The notes below the pieces were generated by a model. That model ran no database searches, was not told where the DNA came from, and saw only the letters and a program-made list of their open reading frames with translations. A stretch of DNA of 64,000 nt from Desulfobulbaceae bacterium (GTDB lineage: Bacteria; Desulfobacterota; Desulfobulbia; Desulfobulbales; Desulfocapsaceae): NCBI GenBank assembly GCA_024636345.1, contig JAGXHG010000031.1:1-64000 (forward strand). The letters are read 5' to 3'. This document shows positions 17,784 to 26,754 of this stretch, piece by piece. The position numbers and the translations under genes were made by a program. Within the stretch, counting starts at the first letter, position 1. Each line of letters starts with the position of its first letter.

Positions 17784-18250
17784 ATATGGATCGTGTGATT
17801 ATCGCCCTGGCAACAGGACTCTATGCAGGCAGACTGCCTCTCTGCCCGGGAACCTGGGGCTCCATGGTAGCCATCATCCCCTGGTTTTTTCTGCGCAACC
17901 TGACCCTGCCGACCTACCTGCTCATGCTGGTCCTGGTCTTCGTGCTCGGTTTTTTCGTCTCCGGCTCTGCCGAAAAACTGCTGGATCAGGAAGATGCCGG
18001 ACCCATTGTCATCGATGAGATTCTGGGCATGTTCATCACCCTCGCCTGCGCCCCCGATCATCCGGCGGCCTGGATCCTGGGCTTTCTCCTCTTCCGCGTC
18101 TTTGACATCATCAAGCCCTTTCCCTGCTCCTGGTTTGATGAGCGCATCCATGGCGGCATCGGCATCATGATGGATGATGTGATCGCCGGCATCTATGCCC
18201 TGGCCAGCCTGCAGCTCATCTGGTTTGCAGTGGCAGCATTCAGGGCATAA
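17780..18250 (+). CDS. pgpA: Phosphatidylglycerophosphatase A
   Basis: The 156-residue membrane protein carries the PgpA signature: YAGRLPLCPGTWGSMVAI at the N-terminus, DAGPIVIDEILGMFITL with the catalytic acidic residues, and FLLFRVFDIIKPFPCSW. It dephosphorylates phosphatidylglycerol phosphate, the last step of phosphatidylglycerol synthesis at the inner membrane. Three to four hydrophobic helices match the family. The ATG overlaps the larC stop codon (ATGA), which indicates translational coupling. Confidence 0.92.
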   Translation: MNMDRVIIALATGLYAGRLPLCPGTWGSMVAIIPWFFLRNLTLPTYLLMLVLVFVLGFFVSGSAEKLLDQEDAGPIVIDEILGMFITLACAPDHPAAWILGFLLFRVFDIIKPFPCSWFDERIHGGIGIMMDDVIAGIYALASLQLIWFAVAAFRA

Positions 18251-18271
18251 GCGACGTCTCCGCCACTCACA

Positions 18272-18985
18272 TCACCTGGCCAATTGCAGTATATCCTGCT
18301 GCATGGCCTCAATCACCCGGATCGGGTCATCGGCCTTGGTGATCGGCCGTCCGACCACCACATGATTGGCCCCCGCAGCAATGGCCCTGCCTGCGGTCAC
18401 AATCCGCTTCTGATCATCTTCGCCGTCCGTCACGTTGGCCCCCGGCCTGATACCAGGGGTAACAATCAACAGTTTTTCACCTAAGTCCTGCCGCAGTCTT
18501 CCTGCCTCCAATCCTGAAGAGACCACCCCGTCACAGCCAAGATCGAGTGCCCGTTTGGCCCGGAAATAGACCAGATCCTCAATGGACTGAGTCATGCCCA
18601 TGGCCCGCAGATCCTCCTCACCAAAACTGGTGAGCACAGTCACCGCCAGCAGCTTCATATCACCGCGCGCTGCCACCGCCGCCCGGATAATGGGATCATT
18701 GCCATGGATGGTGGCAAAGGTGACCCCCCGGTTATTGACCTGCTCCACGGCCAGTTTCACCGTCTCGGGGATATCAAAAAATTTCAGATCGAGCATCACC
18801 TTATGGCCACGCTCGATGATCCAGTCAACCACCTCAAACCAGCTGGCCATAAAGAGCTGCAGCCCCACCTTGTAGAAGCCGACATGGGATTCACAGCGCC
18901 TGACCAGCTCTTTGGCCTGCTCCGCTTTTTCCACATCAAGGGCCACAATAATACGATCCTGCAAAGGAATTTCTGTTGTCAGCAT
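18272..18985 (-). CDS. pyrF: Orotidine 5'-phosphate decarboxylase
   Basis: The 237-residue TIM-barrel enzyme makes UMP from OMP. The catalytic K-x-x-D array is seen in LDLKFFDIPETV, preceded by the N-terminal IIVALDVEKAE strand. The phosphate-binding loop VTPGIRPG and the C-terminal VVGRPIT motif are intact. A GTG six bases upstream is in frame, but AAGGAA is correctly spaced for the ATG at 18985. It is convergent with pgpA, and no obvious terminator lies in the 21 bases between them. Confidence 0.95.
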   Translation of the reverse strand: MLTTEIPLQDRIIVALDVEKAEQAKELVRRCESHVGFYKVGLQLFMASWFEVVDWIIERGHKVMLDLKFFDIPETVKLAVEQVNNRGVTFATIHGNDPIIRAAVAARGDMKLLAVTVLTSFGEEDLRAMGMTQSIEDLVYFRAKRALDLGCDGVVSSGLEAGRLRQDLGEKLLIVTPGIRPGANVTDGEDDQKRIVTAGRAIAAGANHVVVGRPITKADDPIRVIEAMQQDILQLAR

Positions 18986-19075
18986 GCTCACTTCCTTCTT
19001 ATTTTTTTTATATAAAATTCATACCATGACTATTCAGCACCGAATTCATGCTTCCGGCAGCTTCCTTTTACCTGC

Positions 19076-21502
19076 TCAACTCATCTTCTGCAAGTGCTCT
19101 GTCCGATCCTCTCCCTGCAGGCGCAAGGTAACCACCAGTGGCAGATGATCAGAGGCAACCTGAACCAGTTCATTGACCGGCACCTCACAATCAAGCACCT
19201 CCACGCCAAGGCTGTGATAGACGTGATCGATACGGGCCACTGGATAGCGGCTGCAAAAGGTATTCATCGGCCGTTTATCGAGGCCCTTCGACTGGGCATC
19301 CACAAGGCGGGTCTGCATCAACCGGCAGACAGGGGAGCCAGGCGTGGCATTGAAATCACCACACAAAAGCGCCGGAAGCCGACACTCGGAATGGGCCAGC
19401 CACTCACTGGACAGCAAGGCCTCGGCCTGCAGCAGACGTTCATTGGGGAAAAGGCCCAGATGGGTATTGATAAACTGAATCTCCCGGTTACCCACCGTAA
19501 TGACTACCCACAGCGCACCCCGTGGCTCAAGATTCGGCCTTGCCGGCAGACCAGGCAGCGGCCCGGCCTTGACCAGCCGCATGGGGAGATGGGTCAGAAT
19601 GGCATCCCCATAGAGTTCATCTTCCACCCGCACAGTGGGATAAAAATGATGATCCATCTGCAGACACTCTGCAATAATCCGGGCCTGGTCAACACCACCC
19701 GTCCTGCCTTTACCCACATCAACCTCCTGCAGGGCCACGATATCCGGATGATGTTGGGCGATGACCCGGGCAATGCGTTCCGGTGCGACCACGCCATCCA
19801 TACCGAGACAGCTATGAATATTATAGGACATGATCCGCAGGGTCTCCTGCCCAGCCGTCCTCATGGGGCGGGGCGTAATCCTTCTTTCGGGATGGTCGAG
19901 AATGCGACAAGCGGCGTAACGCAGATCATGGGGACGCAGATACCCATGATCTCTCTTCGGTAGAATTGCATCACCCGGCAGCAGGGCGAAGGCGCCGGTC
20001 TCCTCCGGTCCGGCCCCGCAATGGGAACCGTTTTCAATGGCAAAGGTGATCGACGGTGCTCCGGCGCGCCAGCCACACAACACAAAATCACCGGCATTCT
20101 CATGCTGACACAGGGTGATCATGTCCGCACACACTTCAGGGAGAAAGGGGTGATCAGAGCCGAAGATCTTTTCCTGCTCGTCGGGAAGGAGATAGGTCCC
20201 GTCACTGGTCCAGGCCCTGACCCGGCCAGGAACATCACACACCAGCACCAGGGGAACATGGCCACTTACCACCAGTTCAGCAGCCATGATATCACGGCGA
20301 GACGCAACCAGCTCATAGGGCGTATAAACAAAGGCCAGGGGACCCATGGCGGTCACCACCACGCCCTGGGTCTCTGCCTCCCTTTCCTCCTCCTTGAAGA
20401 CCTGAAACAGTTTTTGAATCCGTCGGCCTCCGAGCAATCTGACCCGATGCGACTGGATACCCCGATGATTGCCATCCACCGGAACCAGCCATTCCTCCTC
20501 ATGGCTGGCAAAAAGAGCCAAGACCGCCGCCTCCAGTGTCCTCCCCTGTTCCTTGATATAGGAGCGGGAGCTCTCCTGGCCATGATCGGAATAGATCCAG
20601 ATCTCATAACTGCGGCGGGTGGATCGTTTGGCCGCCCGCCAGATACGGGCCATGGAATCATCAATCCCCTTGAGCCCCCAATGGGCAAAGAGGGACGAGG
20701 GGCCGCGGCGATGCGCCTGTTCATCATAGCCGATAAAGTTGAGGTGGATAATCGGCAGCCCCCTGGTAACATCGATCTTGGCGCCGATGGTGACCAACTC
20801 CCTGAGAAGAATGCTGATCCCCACCCTGGTCGGCACAAATTTGAGCTCCTTGCCCAGATTATGGCCGTCAATAAGACCGGTAAGACAATCAACCAGGGCC
20901 AGAGCAAACTCAACGATCAGGAGGATGAAGACCCGGACAAAGCTATAGGCATTGGAGAGCAGGAGGAGAAGAAGGGAAAAAGGCCTGGCGGCGCGCATCA
21001 GATCTCCCCACCCCATTGATGATGGACAGAAATGAGACTCATCAGCCCCGCCGGTAAAGATGTCGGAGTAGGCGCTGCCGCCAATGAGCAGGGGAATGCC
21101 TTTTTTCTCCAGCTGTTGTTCGATCTCTGCCGCCGTATCGGGATCAAACATCCGCACAATCCGTCCTGACTTTTTATCGAGAAAACTGAAGGCGGGCACT
21201 GCCCCTTTCACCCCATAAAAAAGTTCCGCCTGCATCGCCGGGGTACTGGAAGGCATGCCGGAATAGAGAGAATGGAGCTGATACCGCTCTTTCTTCAGCA
21301 AGCGGCTGAGGAATGGCATCTTTTTCTTGTTCAGGGCCTTCTGGAGTTGACTGTGGGAAAGGCCGTCAATCTGGATCATGACAATGCCGGGTGCGAGGCG
21401 CTCTTCCTCTGATTTTGACAGAGACAAAAGCCGGATGGCCTGTTCACTGCGGCTTATCAGGCGCCGTATCCTTCTGACCAAGAGTTCAAGACGCAAAATC
21501 AT
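19076..21502 (-). CDS. Fused alkaline-phosphatase-fold phosphodiesterase and EEP-family hydrolase
   Basis: This 808-residue protein joins two hydrolase domains. Residues about 35-530 resemble the nucleotide pyrophosphatase/phosphodiesterase branch of the alkaline phosphatase superfamily: VMIQIDGLSHSQLQ with the metal-binding aspartate, SGMPSSTPAMQAELFYG around the likely nucleophile, then SDHGQ and a later GSHCG. Two hydrophobic stretches (LLLLLLSNAYSFVRVFILLI) suggest membrane attachment. Residues about 545-800 are an endonuclease/exonuclease/phosphatase domain: IMSYNIH, LQEVD, LCGDFNATPGS, RIDHVYHS and ASDHLPL, so all catalytic positions are present. It is the last gene of a four-gene overlapping operon; lipid or lipid-linked glycan phosphoesters are the likely substrates (inference). 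Confidence 0.78.
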   Translation of the reverse strand: MILRLELLVRRIRRLISRSEQAIRLLSLSKSEEERLAPGIVMIQIDGLSHSQLQKALNKKKMPFLSRLLKKERYQLHSLYSGMPSSTPAMQAELFYGVKGAVPAFSFLDKKSGRIVRMFDPDTAAEIEQQLEKKGIPLLIGGSAYSDIFTGGADESHFCPSSMGWGDLMRAARPFSLLLLLLSNAYSFVRVFILLIVEFALALVDCLTGLIDGHNLGKELKFVPTRVGISILLRELVTIGAKIDVTRGLPIIHLNFIGYDEQAHRRGPSSLFAHWGLKGIDDSMARIWRAAKRSTRRSYEIWIYSDHGQESSRSYIKEQGRTLEAAVLALFASHEEEWLVPVDGNHRGIQSHRVRLLGGRRIQKLFQVFKEEEREAETQGVVVTAMGPLAFVYTPYELVASRRDIMAAELVVSGHVPLVLVCDVPGRVRAWTSDGTYLLPDEQEKIFGSDHPFLPEVCADMITLCQHENAGDFVLCGWRAGAPSITFAIENGSHCGAGPEETGAFALLPGDAILPKRDHGYLRPHDLRYAACRILDHPERRITPRPMRTAGQETLRIMSYNIHSCLGMDGVVAPERIARVIAQHHPDIVALQEVDVGKGRTGGVDQARIIAECLQMDHHFYPTVRVEDELYGDAILTHLPMRLVKAGPLPGLPARPNLEPRGALWVVITVGNREIQFINTHLGLFPNERLLQAEALLSSEWLAHSECRLPALLCGDFNATPGSPVCRLMQTRLVDAQSKGLDKRPMNTFCSRYPVARIDHVYHSLGVEVLDCEVPVNELVQVASDHLPLVVTLRLQGEDRTEHLQKMS

Positions 21503-22806
21503 GGTTTCATTTCATCTTGAGAATCTCCGCCATGGATGGCGGCATCAGCGGCATCAAGGACATTCTTGAAGATATCCCACTCGATGCTGACCCGGCGCAG
21601 CAGCCCCTCCCAGACACCATACTCCTCCTGACCTTTGACAGAGTGGAGTTGACCCTCCTCTCTCTGGCCGAGAATGCCTGCATAGAGGACCAGGGCCCTG
21701 GCTGCTGTCACTTCCTGGGAAAAATCGCGGGCAGTGCGCCGGGCTCCCTCCTGCAACAGGACGATCTGCTCAGCGGGCAGCCTGGCCATGGCGTGCAGGG
21801 CGGCGACAAAGGCGTCAAGGGACTCGTCGTGGAGCAGCGTGCCGTTGACGCCATCGACCACCACCTCACGGACGCCGGGGGCATCGAGGGCCACCACGGG
21901 CACCCCGGCGGCCATGGCCTCAGTCAGCACCATGCCCTGGGTTTCACTCCTGGAGGCAAAGACAAAAAGGTCCATGGCCTGATAGCCGCTGGCCAGCTGG
22001 GGTTTCTCAAGCAGGGTGACATGGTGCAGACGAGGGGTCAGATTCTCCCTGGCAAAGATCTGCTGGATGATCTTTTCAGATGGACCGCTGCCGATCAGCA
22101 GAAAATGGGCCCGGCTGTCCGTCTGCAGATAGGCGGCAACGGCCGTGGCCAGAAACTCCAGATTCTTTTCCGGGGCCAGCCTCCCCAGATGGCCGATAAC
22201 AAAAGCATCCGCCGGAAGTGCCATCGCCTCCCGGAACCCGGGACCCGAACCCCGGGCAAGGGCCTGGACATCCACACCGGTGGGCACAACCTCAATGGGG
22301 GTCCGCACCCCCCGCTCCTGGAGGACCTTGGCAACACTCTGACTGGGGGCAAAGACCAGATCACAGAGGTTGGCATAACTGGCGGCAAGCTGAATTACAA
22401 ACTGCTTCATGGCCTGGGAATCACCCGGCACATAATGGGTGTACTGCTCATACATGGTATGATTGGTAAAGATCAGCGGCAGGTCGTAGCGACTGGCCAT
22501 GCGCAGGGCGGTGCCGCCAAGGAGAAAGGGATGGTGCGAATGGATGATATCCGGGCGAAAGTCCTCAACCGCCGAGGCAAGATGTCCATGAACAGGCAGG
22601 ACCACCGAAAAATCGCTGCCGTTGAAATGCTGGATGGCCGGGATACGGACCACATCCATCTCCTCCTTGTCCATTTTTTCAAATTCCGGGGCCACCACCA
22701 GAACCCTGTGCCCCTGCCGTCGATAGGCGGCGGTGAAGGTTTCCACTGAACGGGCCACCCCGCCGACATGCGGGGTAAAGGTATTGGTCATCATCATGAT
22801 ATTCAT
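21499..22806 (-). CDS. GT4 family glycosyltransferase
   Basis: The 435-residue GT-B enzyme has the N-terminal acceptor-domain motif TNTFTPHVGGVARSVETF and HSHHPFLLGGTAL, and the donor-domain E-x7-E motif in SRSETQGMVLTEAMAAGVPVV, followed by AREVV-like sequence typical of GT4. The region FTNHTMYEQYTHYVPG is shared with bacterial glycosyldiacylglycerol synthases, so transfer of a hexose to a membrane lipid is possible. The last 60 residues are an extra acidic tail. It overlaps the glycosidase upstream and the fused phosphohydrolase downstream by four bases each. Confidence 0.85.
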   Translation of the reverse strand: MNIMMMTNTFTPHVGGVARSVETFTAAYRRQGHRVLVVAPEFEKMDKEEMDVVRIPAIQHFNGSDFSVVLPVHGHLASAVEDFRPDIIHSHHPFLLGGTALRMASRYDLPLIFTNHTMYEQYTHYVPGDSQAMKQFVIQLAASYANLCDLVFAPSQSVAKVLQERGVRTPIEVVPTGVDVQALARGSGPGFREAMALPADAFVIGHLGRLAPEKNLEFLATAVAAYLQTDSRAHFLLIGSGPSEKIIQQIFARENLTPRLHHVTLLEKPQLASGYQAMDLFVFASRSETQGMVLTEAMAAGVPVVALDAPGVREVVVDGVNGTLLHDESLDAFVAALHAMARLPAEQIVLLQEGARRTARDFSQEVTAARALVLYAGILGQREEGQLHSVKGQEEYGVWEGLLRRVSIEWDIFKNVLDAADAAIHGGDSQDEMKP

Positions 22807-25091
22807 GCAGATGTTTCCTTTTCAATTTCAACGGACTGTTCTCCCGCACTCACCGAGCGGGCGACAAAGCCGGGCAGACGCACCTCGATGGGCGGGGGCT
22901 CGGCATGCCATTGTCCCTGCCATGTCACCAGCACATTCTTCCCTGACTCCACTGGCCTACTCTCCACGCTTACCTGAATGGTGCCAAAGGGCGTGGGGGC
23001 CGGGCCAAAAGATAGGGCCTCCCTGCTTTCAAGCCACTGCGGAGCGATTCCCGCCCCCAGGATAAGGCCATCCCCCTCTTCGCGCACAAAACAGTTCCTG
23101 ATCATCAGGATCCATTCGGCCGCAGCCCAGCTGTGCTGCCCATCACCCATGCAGCCTCCCAGGGTGCGGGGATGGATGGCCTCAGGCCACTGGCCGGTAG
23201 GCGTTGCCAGCCCGGCCACCGTTTCCATCAGCTCAAGATAGCGGGGGTCGCCGGCCCGCAGCAGCACCTGGGCCATATGCAGGGTCAGGTAGGCATTGAT
23301 CCCTGAATGGATCATGTCCTGAAAAAATCCACCCTGGACCATGCAGTTGTCCAGAAGAAACTCAACGGTATTGAGCAGACGGGGATCCTGGGGATCACAG
23401 AGCTGCAGGGGGTAGCCGGTCACGAGGGAACCAATGGCGCCCGCATCCAAACGCCGGTAGGGCGAAGCGGGCAGCACCTGTTGATGCAGGCGGAGAGTCA
23501 CCTGGTGCAGACTGCGTTCGATGGCCCGCAGGAAGGCGTCGGCCTCCTCGGAAAATTCTGCCGCAGCCTTGCTGTCTCCGGCCATACGCATGAGCCGGCT
23601 GGCAGCCTGCAGACCGGCGACCCCCCAGAAGTCATCCCAGTAATAATAGTCATTGGGACCGAGATGTTCAGCGCTGAACCCAGCCGGCAAGAGACCTCCG
23701 TGCAGAGACTCCTTTTTCTCCCCTGTCCGTTTACGGACAATCCAGCGGCCGCCACGGCGGATCGAATCGAGCCAGTCGGGATGAGGGGGCCTGCCGGTCA
23801 TCTCGCAAAAACGGCAGATAATCCACAGGGCCTCGCCGTTGGAATCCCATTCACCCTCCTGGGAGAGAAAATAGCCGGCACGGGTCTGGCGCTTAGAAAA
23901 GAGATGCAGAGCCCGTTCTGCCCGGTCAATCATGCCGCTGCAGAGCAGTCCGTGAATAATAAAGGCGGCATCGCGGAACCAGAATCGCTTGTAGGTATAG
24001 GGCCCGGGGTACACCTCATCCGGGGAGTGCAGAATCAGGGTCCGCAGCGCCGCATCATAGAGGAACTGCATACGCTGATCCGGAATGTGCAGCGCACAGG
24101 TGCCCTGCAGACTGCACTCCCAGGAAATTGCCTGGACGGGACGGTTCGCCCGGATGTGATCCAGGGGGATGCTGACCGCAAGCATCCGCGGCTGCCCCAG
24201 CTGGATCCTGAAGAGGGCGGCACCGGTCAACATCCCCACAGAACACCTCCCCTCCCTCTCTTCTTCCCTCTCTTCTTCTCTCTCTTCATTCCGGCCGGGG
24301 AGATGGAGCAGGACATCCCCCCGGCGATAGGTGGAGATCTGATGGCGGTCGGCAGGATCACTGAAGACGACCTGCTGCTCCCCGTTCACGGTCCAGCCCC
24401 TCCGATCCCCCGCCAGGGTCAGGTCATGGACAAAACTGATTCCTTCGGGATTATAGGGACGCAGAGAGAGAACCAGCCAGGCGGCGGTCCCGGCCTCAGC
24501 CCGTATCTCGAGCAGGCACTGGGGAATGCCGGACTGCACCTGCACCTGGACCTTCGAGTGGAGGATCAGGTCGTCCCGGGCCATATCGGTCTGCACCGCC
24601 AGCCCCTGGGCATAGTCCAGGCGCTGGCTGACTTCCTGCAGACGGGAGGGCAGGAGCTGACGCTGATCGTCGGTGACAATCCAGCAATCCAGCGACCAGC
24701 CGTCCCAGAAAGGGGTGAGCAGCCCCCGGGGATCAACAAGGGGAAGTTCATCAAAATCGGGCATGCCCACGGCGGTCCAGTTTCTGTGGGTGAGATTGAT
24801 ATGGGTTATGGAGAAGGCCCGGGGGATAAAGGCATCGTCGCCAGGATCAAACTGCCGTTCCACCCAGTAAGGCCACAACCAGTCCAGGTTATGCTGGATG
24901 ATCCTGCTGTTGATGAGACCACGGGCATGGAGGACCACGCCGGCCCGCAGCAGTTCAATGGGTTCGCCCACCTCGGAGGGCTGGGCAAAGCGATGGAGGC
25001 TGGCCAGCAGGGCAATGGGATCAAGAAAGCCATGGCTGCGGGCGGCATGGCGCACCAGATATCTCCAGGGAAACCATTTCATCCAGATCAT
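22803..25091 (-). CDS. Six-hairpin glycosidase-like protein (GH15-type catalytic barrel)
   Basis: The 762-residue protein has an N-terminal beta-rich half and a C-terminal alpha/alpha-barrel with glucoamylase-like features: PGPYTYKRFWFRDAAFIIHGLL, QEGEWDSNGEALWIICRF, GPNDYYYWDDFWGVAGL and TGQWPEAIHPRTLGG. Acidic residues in WDSNGE and WPEAIHP are candidate catalytic acids. No signal peptide is seen, so it is probably cytoplasmic. Residues about 285-297 are a low-complexity run of E and R encoded by a 12-base repeat. The ATG at 25091 overlaps the TVP38 stop; the frame is open further but the longer start would lie within TVP38. Substrate unknown; an alpha-glucoside or a lipid-linked glucan is an inference from the operon. 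Confidence 0.72.
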   Translation of the reverse strand: MIWMKWFPWRYLVRHAARSHGFLDPIALLASLHRFAQPSEVGEPIELLRAGVVLHARGLINSRIIQHNLDWLWPYWVERQFDPGDDAFIPRAFSITHINLTHRNWTAVGMPDFDELPLVDPRGLLTPFWDGWSLDCWIVTDDQRQLLPSRLQEVSQRLDYAQGLAVQTDMARDDLILHSKVQVQVQSGIPQCLLEIRAEAGTAAWLVLSLRPYNPEGISFVHDLTLAGDRRGWTVNGEQQVVFSDPADRHQISTYRRGDVLLHLPGRNEEREEEREEEREGRCSVGMLTGAALFRIQLGQPRMLAVSIPLDHIRANRPVQAISWECSLQGTCALHIPDQRMQFLYDAALRTLILHSPDEVYPGPYTYKRFWFRDAAFIIHGLLCSGMIDRAERALHLFSKRQTRAGYFLSQEGEWDSNGEALWIICRFCEMTGRPPHPDWLDSIRRGGRWIVRKRTGEKKESLHGGLLPAGFSAEHLGPNDYYYWDDFWGVAGLQAASRLMRMAGDSKAAAEFSEEADAFLRAIERSLHQVTLRLHQQVLPASPYRRLDAGAIGSLVTGYPLQLCDPQDPRLLNTVEFLLDNCMVQGGFFQDMIHSGINAYLTLHMAQVLLRAGDPRYLELMETVAGLATPTGQWPEAIHPRTLGGCMGDGQHSWAAAEWILMIRNCFVREEGDGLILGAGIAPQWLESREALSFGPAPTPFGTIQVSVESRPVESGKNVLVTWQGQWHAEPPPIEVRLPGFVARSVSAGEQSVEIEKETSA

Positions 25092-25819
25092 TTTTTTCCT
25101 CCAGCCAGAGAGGTCTCCAGCATCCTGCGCGCCCGACGGGTGCCATAGATGAGCAGACCAAGCACAGCCAAAAAACCGAGTCCATAGAGGAACCACTGGA
25201 GCGGTGTCCTTTCCAGCCGCTGCGCACGCAGCATGGTCAGGTCCGCAGCCAGGGACCCCAGATAGACATTAAAAAAGGTGATGGGCATGATGCCCCAGAA
25301 GGTACCCACGCAGAAATCACGGAGAGAAAAGCCGGCAAGGCCGAAAAAATAATTGGAAAGTTTAAAGGGAAAAAAGGGAATCAGACGGGTGAGAAGGACA
25401 ACACCCCAGCCCCGCCGCTGCGACAGATTGGCTATCGACTGAAAACGGGGATTGGACAGTAAGTATCGGGCAAGCCTTGTGGTGGCCAGAAAGCGGCGGG
25501 CAATCACAAAGGCAAGGGTGCCCCCCAGAGTGGTGGCAATAACCACATAAGCCCCGCCATAAACCATACCGAACATGAAACCGGCGCCCAGGGTGAGGAG
25601 GACCCCAGGCAAGACAAGAACAACGACCAGGGCGTCAACCAGGATAAAAATCAGCGGCGCCCACGCCCCCTGCGACTCAAGCCATTCAAGGAATGGCAAG
25701 ACATGCTCATCCAGATCAAAATGAAAGAGAAGAGCAACACCTGCCATAACCAGCACGACAGTGAGCAGCAGCTGTCTTTCCTGATAGAACTGATGAACAA
25801 TCTTCTTTATCATGGCCAT
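25088..25819 (-). CDS. TVP38/TMEM64 family membrane protein
   Basis: The 243-residue protein has the VTT (SNARE-associated) domain: LVLPGVLLTLGAGFMFG with the G-[AG]-x-x-[FY]-G core, then GTLAFVIARRF and a LLTRLIPFFPFKLSNYFFGLAG re-entrant segment. Six hydrophobic segments match the DedA-related TVP38 family, whose members are implicated in lipid scrambling or flipping across membranes. AGGGGG lies just before the ATG at 25819; the frame is open to a TTG at 25834. It starts the operon that continues with the glycosidase, glycosyltransferase and fused phosphohydrolase. Confidence 0.85.
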   Translation of the reverse strand: MAMIKKIVHQFYQERQLLLTVVLVMAGVALLFHFDLDEHVLPFLEWLESQGAWAPLIFILVDALVVVLVLPGVLLTLGAGFMFGMVYGGAYVVIATTLGGTLAFVIARRFLATTRLARYLLSNPRFQSIANLSQRRGWGVVLLTRLIPFFPFKLSNYFFGLAGFSLRDFCVGTFWGIMPITFFNVYLGSLAADLTMLRAQRLERTPLQWFLYGLGFLAVLGLLIYGTRRARRMLETSLAGGKK

Positions 25820-26013
25820 ACAACCCCCTGACAATCAGCGTTCTGAAGAGAGAACGATTCTTTCTCTGAACAAATATCAAACCTGCACACATTCAATGGA
25901 GAAGACAAGCACGACCCTTGGGATCATAAAAAAAGTATACTACAGAAAATGCGGATATCAAAACCGGGACAGCAGAATGAAGCTGGATTGATACGAGAAT
26001 ATAAAAAAAATCA

Positions 26014-26056
26014 TTGACAAGCTCTGTAGTAAATATATTATTCAATTAGGAATAAT
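26014..26056 (+). promoter_or_regulatory. Promoter with overlapping PerR/Fur-type operator upstream of the regulator gene
   Basis: A -35 TTGACA (26014-26019) and a -10 TATTAT (26036-26041) are 16 bases apart. Overlapping the -10 is an AT-rich inverted repeat, ATTATTC (26037-26043) and GAATAAT (26050-26056) with a six-base spacer, which resembles a PerR/Fur box. Placement over the -10 fits autorepression of the Fur-family gene starting at 26074. Confidence 0.6.
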
Positions 26057-26073
26057 TCTTACCGTGAGAGAAA

Positions 26074-26547
26074 ATGTCTGAAAAAAAAACTAAAAACTCA
26101 TTGCAACAACAAATGGAATCCTTTGAGGAGACGTGCCGGACAGCCGATCTTAAATTGACTCATCAACGACTTGAGATCTATCGTGAACTGGCAAGGGCGA
26201 CAGACCACCCATCCGCTGAAGTGCTGCATAAAAGATTACAAAAGGCTATGCCTACTCTTTCCCTGGATACAGTATATCGCACCCTGACTACCTTTGAACA
26301 ATATCATCTGGTAAAAAAAGTGCAGACCGTAGATAGTCAGGCCCATTTCGAGGCGCAGATGAGCCAACATCATCATGTCATCTGTGATAGCTGCAAAGAG
26401 ATAATGGACTTTCACTGGAGCTCCTTTGATGGCAGCCCATTGCCGGAAGATATCCGCCAATGGGGTGCTATTAAAAACAAGAGTGTGACCATCCATGGTA
26501 CATGCCGGAGATGCCAGGAGGTAAAGGAGAGAAAGAATCCAGCGTAA
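26074..26547 (+). CDS. Fur family transcriptional regulator (PerR-like)
   Basis: The 157-residue protein has the Fur winged helix (LKLTHQRLEIYRELARATDHPSAE, LSLDTVYRTL) and the C-terminal dimerisation domain with MSQHHHVICDSCKEI and CRRCQ. The two C-x-x-C pairs are the structural zinc site of PerR/Fur. The location directly before rubrerythrin and catalase-peroxidase genes argues for a peroxide sensor, in which H2O2 oxidises a metal-binding histidine and releases DNA. PerR rather than Fur is inferred from context. An operator-like inverted repeat lies over its own promoter. Confidence 0.85.
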   Translation: MSEKKTKNSLQQQMESFEETCRTADLKLTHQRLEIYRELARATDHPSAEVLHKRLQKAMPTLSLDTVYRTLTTFEQYHLVKKVQTVDSQAHFEAQMSQHHHVICDSCKEIMDFHWSSFDGSPLPEDIRQWGAIKNKSVTIHGTCRRCQEVKERKNPA

Positions 26548-26636
26548 GCCAGGACTCTTTTTTTTACATATCGATAATAATAATTACTATTTAGTATTTA
26601 ATACAAGATACACAATCTTACTATATCACTTTTTTG

Positions 26637-26662
26637 TTCTGGCCCTTGGTTCAGAGCCAGAA
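26637..26662. repeat. 7-bp inverted repeat between the regulator and rubrerythrin genes
   Basis: TTCTGGC (26637-26643) and GCCAGAA (26656-26662) form a hairpin with a 12-base loop, preceded by a T-run. The rest of the 207-base gap is very AT-rich and contains a short TACTA-TT-TAGTA palindrome (26585-26596), a weak operator candidate for rubrerythrin. Confidence 0.4.
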
Positions 26663-26754
26663 ATGAGATATACCAAAAATAGTATAAAAATATATTTCGG
26701 GAAGAGCGTATGTTCCCGAATCACTCAATAACCATCAACACAGGAGATCACCTC

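Noticed and set aside
19094-25148. Long plus-strand open frames opposite the minus-strand operon
   Set aside because: They are antisense to well-supported genes, start without ribosome binding sites and have compositions typical of GC-rich shadows.
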